Positions 1-10,975 are shown, counted from the first letter of the stretch. The stretch is DNA of 64,000 nucleotides from Flabesymbios commensalis (GCA_964017125.1 OZ024908.1:64059965-64123964), one strand, 5' to 3'. Notes: generated by a model not told the origin, from the sequence alone. A program made the numbers and translations.

Positions 1-142
1 TAGCCTAACTGGTGAATGCGCAGCACAAAAATTAAAAAAACAGTTCTCGTCTATGGTCATTTTTAAATCATATGGTCATATTAAGAAGCCAAAATAAAAT
101 CACCGATTTTTTTATGATTTTAGGCTGGGCCAGTCTCTTTAA
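1..142. repeat. Right arm of TTAA foldback (family P), cut by window edge
   Basis: This stretch matches the right arm of the complete palindromic element at 54329-54701: both carry the motifs GGTGAATGCGCAGCACAAAA, CATATGGTCATATTAAGAA and AAAATCACCGATTTTTT, and end in GGGCCAGTC(C/T)CTTTAA. The TTAA at 139-142 is the probable target-site end. The left arm lies outside the window. Confidence 0.7.
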
Positions 143-1172
143 TCTTAATCTTCACTATAAATAATATATTTTAACACATAAAACTATGCCACAATTGTGT
201 AAAAAAAATACCGCAGAGCAATCGATCAGTCGAGAAACAATCTTGCAGGCCTAAACATGCTAAATATATTACAAGCTAATACCATGCATACGGGCGAAAT
301 AATAACCTCTGAAGAAAATTGAAACACCAATGAATAATAAATGCCCAAATAAACACAAGTGCAGCCAGCTACCGGGGATGCATAATTAGTAGTAAAATAA
401 TGCTGAACGTCACTTTTTCGGACTGAAAGGTCATTTAGGCTTTTGTAATTTGTAAAAGACTTTTTAGTAGGCTAAAAATCAGTGCAATACGTTGATGAAA
501 TGAATGATATAACATGTGAGGGTGGATCGGAATTTCGTATGTAAACATGTTTTTTTTGTGCGACAATTTACTCCTCTCCCTCTGTGCCTCATACCCGTGG
601 ACAAGACCTGTCAACGGGTATGGGGCACAGAGCGAGAATGATAAATACTGTACACGTTATACATCTACATTTACATATCTTTTAGAAAATTAAGAAAAGA
701 AAACTTATATAAGAAACACTTACATGCACATCGTAGACTGAAAATATTACAGGTTGTCAAATAAGGCCGAAAGAGCTAAGTCATTTATGACGATTTCAAC
801 TTGTTCTATCAGATACTGCTTGTAATATATTGTTTAAAATCGTCAACGGTCGTGACAGTCGCTGGAACTCCGTGATCCAGTACAAGTAATAATCCGCAGA
901 AAAAGAATATTCTTCGTTATAATATAATCCCCACACGCAACTAGACGTGAAATATAAAACATGACCTGAATCCACTGTCCAACTTGTCAACTGGTTCTGG
1001 GCAAGTGACGAGCATGGTCGGCCACAGGGCAAAAACAGTCATCAAATATGATCACCTTGAGTCACACACACATAACTTGTCAGCTGTCACAAAACACTCA
1101 AAGCAAACTCGCGATACTTCTTTATACTCACTTTATACTGCACAGTGATATCTCAGTGATCATCACGCACAT
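143..1172. other. Non-coding stretch with one hairpin
   Basis: No coding exon is recognisable here on either strand. At 578-632 an imperfect inverted repeat (CTGTGCCTCATACCCGT and its complement) forms a hairpin with a loop of about a dozen bases. The rest is AT-rich sequence without visible internal repetition. Confidence 0.5.
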
Positions 1173-1239
1173 ATCCAATGTTGATTCAATGTTGGGCCAG
1201 CGTCTGCGACGCTGGCCCAACATTGAATCAACATTGGAT
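1173..1239. repeat. Perfect 67-bp palindrome of the CCCAGCAAAC foldback family
   Basis: Two perfectly complementary 32-base arms flank a three-base centre. The core motifs GTTGGGCCAGCGTC and GACGCTGGCCCAAC recur at 19424-19500, 19529-19636, 34948-35066, 55367-55461 and 57560-57661, so this is one copy of an abundant foldback family. The outer CCCAGCAAAC ends seen in other copies are missing. Confidence 0.8.
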
Positions 1240-1779
1240 TTGTGTGTCATGTTTACTGGTCTCTGTAGATGTTCACTAGTACTACGTCTCAGGAGAGCAC
1301 AGACCGTTTACCTGATTTAAAATTAATTAACTCTTTAATTGAATTCCATACCTCAAGGGTGTAAATACACTGTAGATAAATTCCGTTGTTTTACCGACTT
1401 TTGTATAAAAAGAAACGCGATCTACAACATCATTTGGGAAAGACAACTTGAGACAAACTGATTGAAGTTGATGCTAAATAAGAAGTTTTTTATACATACT
1501 GTACAAACCGTACTCGGTATATATCCAAAAAGAAGTCGTTTGACTAATGTTGTCTTAATGCATGACGAGTGTACAGAGGGTTGCTCAACAATAAACATGT
1601 TAAAACGACATTGAGCCATCCTGTTGCTTGTGGCATTATACAAGTACTAGTATACACGTACATCGATACATACCGTACATGTAAAAGAGGGTTATGTTAT
1701 GCAAAAATTTGGCAATACAGTTTGCTATTTCTTATCATGCTTATCGGGGACTATGTATGATCAGCAGACAACTCGATAT

Positions 1780-1957
1780 GTATACAGTAGAACCTGTTAT
1801 GAGCAGCCACTCTTCTGAGCGATAGGAGGCCGCTTGGCCATCCCCCACAATGACAGTTTGTATACAAATAACTTCTTATGAATAGCCACCTGCGTTAAAA
1901 TGCCACTCCTCCTGTGTCACAAGAGTGGCCGCGCATAGCAGGTTCTGCTGTGCATAC
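1780..1957. repeat. Foldback MITE with AGTAGAACCTG termini
   Basis: The left end (GTATACAGTAGAACCTG, then GAGCAGCCACTCT) is matched by an inverted right end (AGAGTGGCCGCGCATAGCAG, then GTTCTGCTGTGCATAC). This gives terminal inverted repeats of about 34 bases around a short non-coding middle. There is no transposase, so it is a non-autonomous DNA element whose superfamily is not assigned. Confidence 0.65.
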
Positions 1958-2078
1958 ACATTAGAGAAATATTGGATATTGTAGAGATTTCTTCATAAAA
2001 AGCGAATCACATCTAGCTGTAGTAGGTGTAGTTGGAGACTAGCCAGAACCAAAAATGTCCAGAATCATGATACTTGAT

Positions 2079-2160
2079 CCAGCAGACACACAACGTTGAA
2101 TCAACGTTAGATTAACGTTGGTCCACCGTCAACATTGATTCTACGCCGTGTGTCTGCTGG
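2079..2160. repeat. CCAGCA-ended foldback copy
   Basis: The copy starts CCAGCAGACACACAACGTTG and ends with the inverted sequence CGTGTGTCTGCTGG. The middle holds AACGTTGGTCCACCGTC. Ends and core place it in the CCCAGCAAAC foldback family that recurs through the window. Confidence 0.7.
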
Positions 2161-2265
2161 GGAAGTGCATAATCAACACTACCTATATCTACTTAGAATC
2201 GACGATGCAATCAATGTCAATGCAATCAGCTTTATTGTTTGATCAATAATTAGATTGATTTACAC

Positions 2266-2600
2266 AACTAACCCTTCACCTAGGCGTATCTCTTACAACG
2301 CCGAAATATTTCTTTATAAACCTGATGGAGAACATAAATATAGTTTTTTCCAATTTAAAATCATCCTAAATGTCTTAGTTAGGTCTTTCCGCTTCAGTTT
2401 AATACCTATGATTGGGTATAAGCTTCATTTGAATACCTATCATTGGGTATAGATGTACACTTCATTTGAATACCTATGATTGGCTATACAGGTATACGGC
2501 CATTATAAATATTTGACTCTTTCTGAATCAGTGTGGGGATCGACTTGAAACGTCAGAATTTGACGTAGATAGACGTCTGATTCTGGAAGATTACTATAGT
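2266..2600. repeat. TTAA-type foldback family A copy with internal triplication
   Basis: It carries the family A order: CTAACCCTT, CCAATTTAAAATCATC, TCTTTCCGCTTC, ACGGCCATTATAAATATTT, then GGGGATCGACTT and a hairpin of GACGTCAGAATCTGACGTC type. A block containing TTTGAATACCTATGATTGGG is repeated three times in tandem (about 2395-2490), which other copies lack. The right end is degraded. Confidence 0.6.
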
Positions 2601-3554
2601 TCGGTATTTTTATTTTTGAGTTTGAAGCTATACATTATTAAATAATTGCAGACACCACATCTAATATTAATTGTAACGTATAATCAATTTGAATGAAATA
2701 TTACAGCAACGTCATTTGAAGAATACAAAATTAGTGTTCAAGTGACAGTGCTCATATGAGCTTCGTCACTTTAGTATTAGGTATCATTTGTCATGTTTGT
2801 CTGCCATTTCGTAAAGCTGATTGATTGATTTATTAGCAGGTAAAGTGACAGAAAGTTATATACCGCGTAATTTAATTAACATTTGTATAACATTTGCACA
2901 CAGTTCCAACATTGTACAAATGTTATACAAATGTTGTGTGTTTACTGGTAAGTGAAGATAGATACAGTACATGTATCCCCCCCCCCAGGCATGCGAAGAC
3001 AGTGATGAACATTACCAATACCTAAATTAGGCCTACATGTACATGTAGTCCTAATAAGTAAGATGACGCAGTGGATGAAGGAACATACAGTGCATTATAA
3101 ATATAACGCCCATTCCATCATGCTAACACGTTGTGGAGTATAGCCTCCTACTGCTCAATACCGGAAATTAAAAGCCGTTTTAATCACAGTACATCATAAA
3201 ATACCAAAGTCATGTCACCGAGTATCGAATTTGACATTAAGATAAGAGTACTCCACGTGTGGCTAAAAAACGAATGCACCAAATCGAAAGCGTCCGCGAT
3301 AGTGACATCATGTGCAAAAAGCTACATCTTGAACAAATATTTACTATCTCACCCTGGTATTATAATCATGGTAATAACATTCTGAAACCGACACAACCTC
3401 CCATTAAAAAATGAGGTCAATTCAACGTTGCGCCGACAGTAAACAAACGTTGTGAAATAAATGATATGATGACACCCTCGTCTCTGACTCAGAGCTATGC
3501 CTTCCTGTCGGGGAGCAAGCGGCAGAGAGCACGATACGTTGACTTAATGTTGTT
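2601..3554. other. Non-coding stretch
   Basis: No exon is recognised. At 2878-2946 there is a degraded foldback (ACATTTGTATAACATTTG against CAAATGTTATACAAATGT) ending in TGTGTTTACTGG, which looks like a worn copy of the CCCAGCAAAC family. A short C run lies near 2978-2988. Confidence 0.45.
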
Positions 3555-3789
3555 TTAACCCTTGTCCTGCTGAATTGTTTCAATTGTATTTTTCGTCATT
3601 TGAAGCTGGAATTGCTAACGCAATTTCCAGCTCCAAATGACGAAAAATAGAGATATTTTTTCGAAAATATACATGTTCTAAATTGAGTTATTTTACTAAC
3701 TGAACATCTACCACAAACTGTATTGTCCATTTCAGTGACATATTATTTGGCTTAAAATATGCTTAAAACCGTATATATCCGGGTCTTAA
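3555..3789. repeat. TTAA foldback family C
   Basis: The element runs from TTAACCCTT to GGGTCTTAA. Near its left end is a long hairpin, TTTTTCGTCATTTG(A)AGCTGG with its complement, whose apex is AATTGCTAACGCAATT. The last TTAA (3786-3789) is also the first TTAA of the next element. Confidence 0.6.
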
Positions 3790-4008
3790 CCGTTTGCGAC
3801 CGTTTCACCCAATAGAAGTTGTGTCTCGCTACCGCGACTCACAACTTTGAGTGCCCAGGTGAAAATTAACCATAAGTCATAATTATTCAATTTGAGACCA
3901 AACATTTGTAAATCATGATGTTTAAACACTCATTTCGTTCCCACTAATCATGATAACGATTTAATCGGCTAATAAAACGACAATAGACGCAATTAGCCGA
4001 ACAATGGG
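3786..4008. repeat. TTAA foldback family B copy
   Basis: It begins TTAACCGTTTGCGACC and contains GTTGTGTCTCGCTACCGCGA followed by CTCACAACTTTGAGTG, the family B hairpin with apex GCTACCGC. The later part (CATTTCGTTCCCACTAATCATGA, ATCGGCTAATAAAACGA) matches 5046-5278. The right end is worn and approximate. Confidence 0.55.
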
Positions 4009-4041
4009 TGGATGTCTCGTGTTTGCTGGGTATCACTAAGT

Positions 4042-4145
4042 TAACCCTTTCAGTGCGTGGACCGACTTTATACGTCAGAATCTGACTTTCATAGACGTCA
4101 GATTTTGACGTCTGAAGTAGATCTCGGTACTGGAAGAATTAAAAA
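4042..4145. repeat. Partial family A foldback (GACGTC hairpin)
   Basis: TTAACCCTTTCAGTGCGTGG leads into ACCGACTTTATACGTCAGAA and a complementary arm CAGATTTTGACGTCTGAAGT. Only the hairpin half of family A is clear. The sequence onward to 4815 has no recognisable exon. Confidence 0.55.
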
Positions 4146-4815
4146 ATTATAATAGCCGTAGACACATAACATTCAAATGAAGCGGCCAAAGAACATTTAT
4201 AATTATTTCAAATTGAAAAAAAAAGTTATCCATGGTTTACAATAGTGAAGACAACTATTCGGCTTCAGGCTGCAGAAAAAACTTTGCAAACAAGAGACTT
4301 ATTTAAAAAATCCTTTTCTTCAACATCTCGAGCGATCAGATATACAAATAACTTCCATCTCAAAATTGCCTTTTCACGTACGCATCATGTTGACTCAGTT
4401 GAATTTTTTCGCAAAAATAAAATTAGATGGATCAAATAAAAGGGCGACAATTATGACACTTCACACACATACGTGTATCGGTACGTTTCTAAAAGAAATA
4501 GTGAAACAATCCTCTAATTTGATAGCATTGCTCCAATGTAACATGGTGTAATGGCAGTAAATGTGATTAGAATATTACGTACGGTTAACTTTAGAGACTA
4601 CACTCACCTAACCTGCTACTGGAGACGTAGAGCAGGCATTTATTATATTGTATTACCGAAATACCCAGTTTTTATTATGGCAATGACAAAGAAGTCTGTA
4701 ATGACTTTTATTTCTGTCAATAAAATATCTGTCTGTCTGTCTGTATACAAGTACATAGGTACGTGTATGTTGGTTTAATGTTGGACCAACGATATTCGTC
4801 AAACATTAGGACAGC

Positions 4816-5049
4816 TTAAACCCTTGAAGCGCTGAATTTTTTTTTATATAAACCATGGAGACCAAAGTGTTTTTTTCAATTTGAAATCATCATAAATGTC
4901 TTTGTTAACTCATTCTGATTCCTTTGAATACGGTACCTATGTTATGGGTCTACGGCCATTAGAAATATTTTTACTCTTATACAGTGCGGGGATAGACTAT
5001 AGACGTCAGATTTTGACGACTAAAGTCAATACCGTAGGATATGGGTTAA
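4816..5049. repeat. TTAA foldback family A copy
   Basis: It runs from TTAAACCCTTGAAGCGCTGA to GATATGGGTTAA, with the conserved inner blocks AACCATGGAGACCAAAGTG, TATGGGTCTACGGCCATT and GACGTCAGATTTTGACG. Its last TTAA (5046-5049) is shared with the following family B element. Family features (TTAA target, AACCC/GGGTT ends) resemble non-autonomous piggyBac-type elements; this class is an inference. Confidence 0.65.
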
Positions 5050-5278
5050 CCCTAATCTTGCTAAGTTAATTCATTTTAATTTTCAATCACTTGAGATTGT
5101 GTCTCGCTACCGCGATCCACAACCTCAAGTGGTTGAAAATTACTCAAATTTGTTAAATTTTACAAATTTACGATCGTTGATGTCTACACAGTCATTCCAT
5201 TCCCACTAACTGTGACTTAATCAGCTAATAAAACAGATTAAAAACCAATTTAGTCGTGATCAGCAGGCAAAGGGTTAA
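5046..5278. repeat. Complete TTAA foldback family B
   Basis: It starts TTAACCCTAATC and ends AAAGGGTTAA, 233 bp. The hairpin CACTTGAGATTGTGTCTCGC with arm GCGATCCACAACCTCAAGTG has apex GCTACCGC. It abuts the family A element with only one TTAA between them. Confidence 0.7.
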
Positions 5279-6646
5279 AGACCAACGTCTGTCTATCTCA
5301 TTACGGATTAAAATCCCCTACTATCATAACGAAGACTATCTTACTTGATTGTACCAAAACAACACCACTCTTGTCGCTAGAGCAAGACGATCCCATCTTC
5401 ACGGATTATCCATATATATATTTGAGTACTATTTTATTATAAATACCATATATATATATATGTTTCAAACTTGGTCTGGATCAGATCTGCCTGTCCTGTT
5501 GGGTAGTTGTGTCTGTCAGTATCCCTCAATGGTTTATTTATAATCAATACCGTAACCATAATGTACAGCCATGCACACATCATGTCCTCACACCAATATA
5601 CATGTTATAGGTGACTGTTTAAATATATATCACACCTCCTGGGAGAATCAAAAACGACCCTTTATAAATCTGGTATTTCCACACTGGCATATTTAGAAAA
5701 TAAACATGATAAACTATTCATTTTCAAGAAATTGTCCTAAATAATAGTACATTTCTAACATTGTATGTGTCTCTTTTTGAACAAAAGTTTAGTAATCTAA
5801 TTTGTAAAGTGTGTCTTATCTCCAAGAGTGTGAGACTGAGGGGGTTTTCTGTTTACAAGTATTTGTTGTTGTCCCGTCTACAACTCTACATGTATACATG
5901 TACATAACCATTGTCCAATACACATACAGAGGTCTGCATGCATGATATTACATGTATGTATGTGTAATGGCCATTGAACACTCAGTCTGTCATTGAATAG
6001 GTATGTGTGAACAGATGTGTCACCAAGTAAATTCTAAGTATGCGCAAGATCCATGTCTTTTACTGTTCAACATCTTTAATATGTTTAAGGTGTTGTGCAT
6101 ATTATTTCCAAGAATCACAATTTGGAATAAGCATGATACACATAATACACATGTGATAAATCCATTAAGAAAATAAACTCGATCACTATTTAACATGTTT
6201 TTTGACACACGTGTGTTTCAAGTCTAGTATGTTATTTAATTTGAATCTCACGACAGGAATAGTGGACTAAATTTCAGTTCCAATTGTGTTAAAAATACTC
6301 ATTATATATATTATTTAAGTGTTTTGGGAAGTACCGGTATTAGGATTTTCCCATATTAATGATTTTTTAATTCCAGTATTTAATTTGTATATGTCATTTA
6401 AATGATTTGGTTTGTTTAGAATTGTAAATTCATTTGAAGCCAGAATGGTCAAAGCAATTTAAATTTATTATAACATAAATCAGGACATGAGATAAAATAT
6501 GTGGCATATTTTAATGATGATGATACTATAAACATGTATGAAATTAAATACATACAAGTCATTTCTAAAAAAATATATAATGGCTCTTAGTATGAGTTGT
6601 TCATCAGATGTTTTTTGAAGAAAAAACATGCAAGATATTACTTAGC
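5279..6646. other. Non-coding stretch
   Basis: No exon or repeat family is recognised on either strand apart from short AT-rich simple sequence (TATATATA near 5450-5461) and several ACATGT/TACATG-rich patches. Open frames present are short and have no domain-like composition. Confidence 0.4.
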
Positions 6647-6897
6647 TTAACCCTTTCAAGCCTGAATTCACCTTTGTCATCTTCATTCACTACAAGACGC
6701 GAATTGCTGCCGCAATTCTCGACTTGTAGTGAATGAAGATGACTTGAAGTGGGTGAAAAATTAAAGAAAATTGCCATGTATTGGTAAACCAGTTTCATGG
6801 AAATTTTCTTTCTAAAACCCCCAGCTGTAAGAACATTAAGTCTGTTTTCAGGGATGTGAAATGATGCTTTAATGCATCGTGAGGGCTAAAGGGTTAA
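6647..6897. repeat. Complete TTAA foldback family D
   Basis: It runs from TTAACCCTTTCAAGCC to CTAAAGGGTTAA, 251 bp. The hairpin stem CATCTTCATTCACTACAAG has apex GAATTGCTGCCGCAATTC. Directly after it comes ACTTGAAGTGGGTGAAAAAT, a block shared with family B. An inverted copy lies at 56142-56355. Confidence 0.7.
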
Positions 6898-7774
6898 TAT
6901 GACTGATGGCCACACATGCACTTAGTGATGTAATAATTTGTGGCCCACCTACATGTACATGTACATGTATGTGGCTCTGTTGTAATACTTGTATCAATGA
7001 TTACAACTCCATACACAACATCTTCGTTTTCATTGACTTTTTTAGAAGATTCTGCAAGTTACCCAGACATAACTTGCGGTTTTTGTTTCAATTTCATTAT
7101 TACTTTGTGAAATTTTATTTTTATCTCCCAATTACCAGTGTGAAAAATGTACATGCATTGGTATTTTAGCAGACAAATATGGACTTTCTTTCAACCATAA
7201 AAAAACATAACCTGGGCATAGTGAGACAGATACATACATGTACACAAGCGTGAAACTAAATGAATTATTTACATAACTGCCCGTGAATTATCACACCATG
7301 TTGATCATACAAAACATTCAAGGAATCTTCACCATGTTCACAATGATTCAGTACTGTGGGATTGCAACTTGTGACAGAATGTTAATTTATCTTCTCTTCG
7401 CATGTGAGAATTTCTCAATTGAGAATTCTCATTTGACAAACTGTAAATTTAGCAAGTGCCAAAAGGCATTTACCAAACCACAAAAAATGGTAAAAGCTTT
7501 TTAGAGATCTGCTAAATTTATTTTCTCAAATCCCATATATATGGGAAATTATTCTTAGCAAGTTGCTAAATGTGAACTACACTGTACCTTTCTTCAAACC
7601 GCTTAACTGTTTTTCTCAAACTGAGAAAAGACATGTTGCTGAGCATTATTAGTGTAATGTATCATAATAATACAGTACATGACGATATTGCCAGCTTGAA
7701 ATAAATACAACCAACACAGTTGACACATCTACTAACTCTAAGCTGCAGCACTGCTAGCTAGTGCATGTGTTCAT
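6898..7774. other. Non-coding stretch
   Basis: No gene is recognised. It contains a short perfect ACATGT repeat near 6951-6970 and a segment (7400-7570) rich in imperfect inverted repeats such as TTCTCAATTGAGAATTCTCA. These may be remnants of foldback elements. Confidence 0.4.
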
Positions 7775-7876
7775 TTACCGATTTTGCTTTCTACTTTTCA
7801 ATAAGCTGACTAGCATCGAGAGAAGATAGTCCTTTGGCACCACTAGTTCAATCATGTCCAATTCGTTAAAAGTGAC
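7775..7876 (-). CDS. Possible terminal coding exon, unrecognised
   Basis: On the minus strand a pyrimidine-rich tract ends in CAG at 7879-7877 and is followed by 33 in-frame codons (VTFNELDMIELVVPKDY, then LLSMLVSLLKSRKQNR) and TAA at 7777-7775. The mix of acidic and hydrophobic residues and the good acceptor look exon-like. It is phase 0, so it cannot follow the phase-1 ATG exon at 11148-11236 directly. It could be the end of an alternative transcript or of another gene, could continue through an alternative GT at its end, or could be chance. No protein family is recognised. Confidence 0.25.
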   Translation of the reverse strand, partial: VTFNELDMIELVVPKDYLLSMLVSLLKSRKQNR

Positions 7877-8159
7877 CTGCACGAGACAGGAAAGATAATC
7901 TTTTACATTTTAAACCGGATTATACCTTACCACACTTGGTCGATGGCTGCCCTCTAACTGAATCGTGACACATTAATCAATCATTCACTGACATGAAATA
8001 GGAACTTCGCAAACTGCCAAAGTGCATTCGCAATAAAGAAAATTTAATTCCGCAAGTAGTTAGAATGGATTTAGCAAGTGCGAAATGCAAATTCACATCA
8101 AATTTCAATCGAGTTTTGACTTTAGTAGCAGGCAGCAATATATGACTCTGGAGCAGACT

Positions 8160-8260
8160 TTATTTTTTTTTCTTGGCCAGTGACTTTCTACGGTTGGCGG
8201 CCAGTACCTTTTCTTCTAATAAACGTCCATATTCCAATCTAATTCTAAATCCATATTTAA
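8160..8260 (-). CDS. Last exon of a small minus-strand gene, basic C-terminus
   Basis: On the minus strand, an acceptor (AATTACAG at 8268-8261) is followed by two bases and 32 codons ending in TAA at 8162-8160: KYGFRIRLEYGRLLEEK, then VLAANRRKSLAKKKK. The codons are more GC-rich than their surroundings, the tail is strongly basic and AATAAA overlaps the stop. The exon enters in phase 1, which matches the donor phase of the ATG exon at 11148-11236. Joined directly, they would encode a protein of 57 residues; further exons in between cannot be excluded. I do not recognise the protein. Transcript data across 8.1-11.3 kb would settle it. Confidence 0.4.
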
Positions 8261-8651
8261 CTGTAATTTGTGAAATTGCTGTTATAAAAAAAATATCCAT
8301 TTCTTGATATTTGTTTCATGTGATGATGTGTGGTGTATAGGAGAGCTTCTAGATCTAGATACAGTAATACAAGATTATTGAGACAACCGATACAAAAGTT
8401 GTATTTGAAGAGTTATCGTCTCAGATCCAAAATCTGTGAAGAATTGACAGACTAGCACTGGAACAGTTTTCCCTTCCATTTCACATGAAATCAAACCCAT
8501 GTTGTCATTGATCTTATTGGAGTACATACAACAACAAAATTAGCAATTTTCTGTGTTTTTGCCAACAAATCCCAGGGAAATTGACTTAACAGTCAGTTAG
8601 TAGGTACAAGGAAATTGAGGTGAGAACAGGTGGGTACTGGGCCTACATGTA

Positions 8652-8865
8652 CAGGAAAAAATTGTTCAGTATCGCATAGCAAAATGCTACGCAATTTTGT
8701 CCATTTGCTAATCAAATTTGTAATTGATTAGCACAATATTTATAAATATTGTGCTAATCAATAATGTATAAATACATTATTGATAAGGATGTCTAGAAAG
8801 TTATCACTTAGACATGCTAGATGAGAAAAATGCTAATAAATAATTTTCAAACAATTTTTTCCCTG
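8652..8865. repeat. Foldback MITE with CAGGGAAAAAATTGTT ends
   Basis: The left end CAGGAAAAAATTGTT is the inverted match of the right end AACAATTTTTTCCCTG. Inside are further nested palindromes (GATTAGCACAATATTTATAA and its complement). It shares end type and the AATGCTACGCAATT block with the element at 46598-46780, so both probably belong to one family. Confidence 0.65.
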
Positions 8866-10261
8866 CATTTAGCTGGGAGTGGGGAAAGGTAATACTAAAA
8901 CAGCAGACCTGTAATTGGAGGCTTAGCTACTCATGTAGGTATAGGCTTGGTCTACTCCTGTAGTCTATTGATCTGCACTGGTCAGATAATACATTCATAC
9001 TCCATTTAATTCAAGTTAAAAATCACAAGTAAAAAATCACTCATTATACATACACGTGTATAAAAATTCTGTATTCATTAGAATTTAAATTTTTGGACAA
9101 AAAATGGTGGACAACAAAATAATCACTAATAATGCCTTTCATACAAACACTGGTTGAACACAAGGACTTAGCCAGGAAATGATAAAAGAGAGTCCAATGG
9201 CAAATTTACTTATTGTTAGGACAGGAAGTGGTCTGGGTTCCTCCCACAATGCAATTTGGTGGAATCTGGCAATATTTTTTCTAGGTCTAGACTGAAAATA
9301 TGCGGTCCAACACACGGCTGGACGGGTCTCTGGATAAGGCCTTGGTTGAACACAGGTAGAAAATTTTGAAAATATAAACATTGATCAATAGAACTTTGTT
9401 TTTCTATGAAACATTCTTACTAATTATTTCTATCGAAAAAACACTGTCAAATCCAAAATCCATGAAGAATTGATGTCAGAATAGATGCATTATTTAGTGA
9501 ATCTGTGTTCTGTGAAGCATACTCAGATCCTGTAGATCTATCTTGCGAAACCAGCAGATCTAAATCCCCTGATAAAAAAAAGGCAACTAGATACATTTTC
9601 AAAGAGAGAACTTGATTTTTATAACTAGCCCACAGGACTAATTAATAAAGACGCAACTTTACTTTATAGTGTAGTTCTGTATCATGTGTATTACACATAT
9701 ATACCAGTTTGAAAAAAATGCAAAACAGCAAAAAAATGACACTAACAACTTTTATTTTTCAACAGATAACATGCATTAATGTTGAAAATATGTTATTGTG
9801 TAGTGAAATTGTACTACTTTGGAACATTGTTTTTGAAACATGAGTTTCAAAAAAAATGTTCCAAAGTTAGTACAATCGGAAAACATGCATGCATACTTTG
9901 TACTCGGTCTAATATGACTGAATGCATTGGCAGAGAGTAAAGTTCTGAAACAGTCTATGTAAAAGGTTCTCTGAAATGGGAGCCATATAACACTGTAATT
10001 TACAGATTCAATCATTACAGTTTGTATTGGGGTCCACGTGAAAGTCAGACAGATACTCTGACAGTAAGCAATCAGATAACTCTGAAATGTTTACTGGGCA
10101 TGACGGACCAACAGCCATGAACGTTTACTGGTCCATAGTGATCTTTACGGAACAGGAGCCCAAATAACCCATCAAACTCAGAACTATTCAATTTAAATTT
10201 TCTGTTATTAAAGCAGTGTCACGCTACTGCAATACACATAACTTCAAATGCAAAATTTAAG
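8866..10261. other. Non-coding stretch (intron of candidate minus-strand gene)
   Basis: If the exons at 11148-11236 and 8160-8260 belong together, this is intron. It holds a repeated GGTTGAACACA(A/G)G motif near 9150 and 9340 and a hairpin near 9815-9880 (GTACTACTTTGGAACATT against AATGTTCCAAAGTTAGTAC). No middle exon was identified. Confidence 0.4.
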
Positions 10262-10975
10262 TCTTAAAGGGCGGGGATCGACTTTAGTCATCAGAATATG
10301 ACGTCTGCAGACGTCAGATTCTGGAACTAAAGTCGATCCCCATGCTGTAAGAGCAGCGTTCACAACTGACGGAGGTCCGGTGGTCCGAGACCACCAGAAA
10401 TTATGTCGGACCTCCAGAATATTCATATCCAGTGGTCCTGCGGACCACCAAAATATCTAGACCTAATCAATATCATAACATGCCCAAAAGATGTTTAAAC
10501 AATTGTTGCCACTCGAGGGTGATAATACCAGAAACACTGTACCCTCTCTCACCCTTTAGACGGAACAAAACATGTGTTCGGAATCATGAGGGTCATGAAT
10601 TATTGACATTGAGATCGATCATCATCCATCATGCCTTTTGTGGTTTTACAAAATTAACGATGTGGAAACACATCGCAAGCGTGAAAAAATTGTAACGTAA
10701 TTAGTTGTAGTCAGGACCACTAAAAAAATTTTAGGACCACCAAATCCTCTGAGCTGGTGGTCCTGTGGACCACTGCTCATAAAAGTTTGTGTCAAACCCT
10801 GAAGAGTAATTCTATTTCTAATGGCCGTAACCCCATAACATAGGTATTCAAAAGAATCAAAAAGAGCTGACTGAGACATTTCGAATTTCGAATTGATTTC
10901 GAATTGGATAAAACCCTTTGGTCTCCACGGTTTTTATATATAAAACATATTCATCACTTCAAGGGCTAAGTCCCA
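10262..10975 (-). repeat. Family A foldback, reverse, interrupted by a 448-bp insertion
   Basis: The segments 10262-10353 and 10802-10975 together read as one family A element in reverse: GGGGATCGACTTTAGTC hairpin, CTGTAAGAG, then AATGGCCGTAACCCCATAAC, CATAGGTATTC, AAAGAGCTGACTGAGACATT and CCACGGTTTTTATATA. Other copies have no gap at this point, which defines the inserted DNA exactly. Confidence 0.65.
10354..10801. mobile_element. 448-bp hAT-like non-autonomous insertion
   Basis: It is flanked by the direct repeat AAGAG at 10349-10353 and 10802-10806 and lies inside a family A foldback whose empty form reads CTGTAAGAGTA. It starts CAGCGTTCACAAC and ends GTGTCAAACCCTG. Just inside both ends are GGTGGTCC/GGACCACC blocks. 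CAGGGTT-like ends with a short duplication are typical of hAT elements, but a 5-bp duplication is short for that group. No transposase is present. Confidence 0.55.

Noticed and set aside
9139-9381. 80-codon minus-strand open frame
   Set aside because: Contains a repeated GGTTGAACACA motif and no plausible splice sites in phase with the neighbouring candidate exons.
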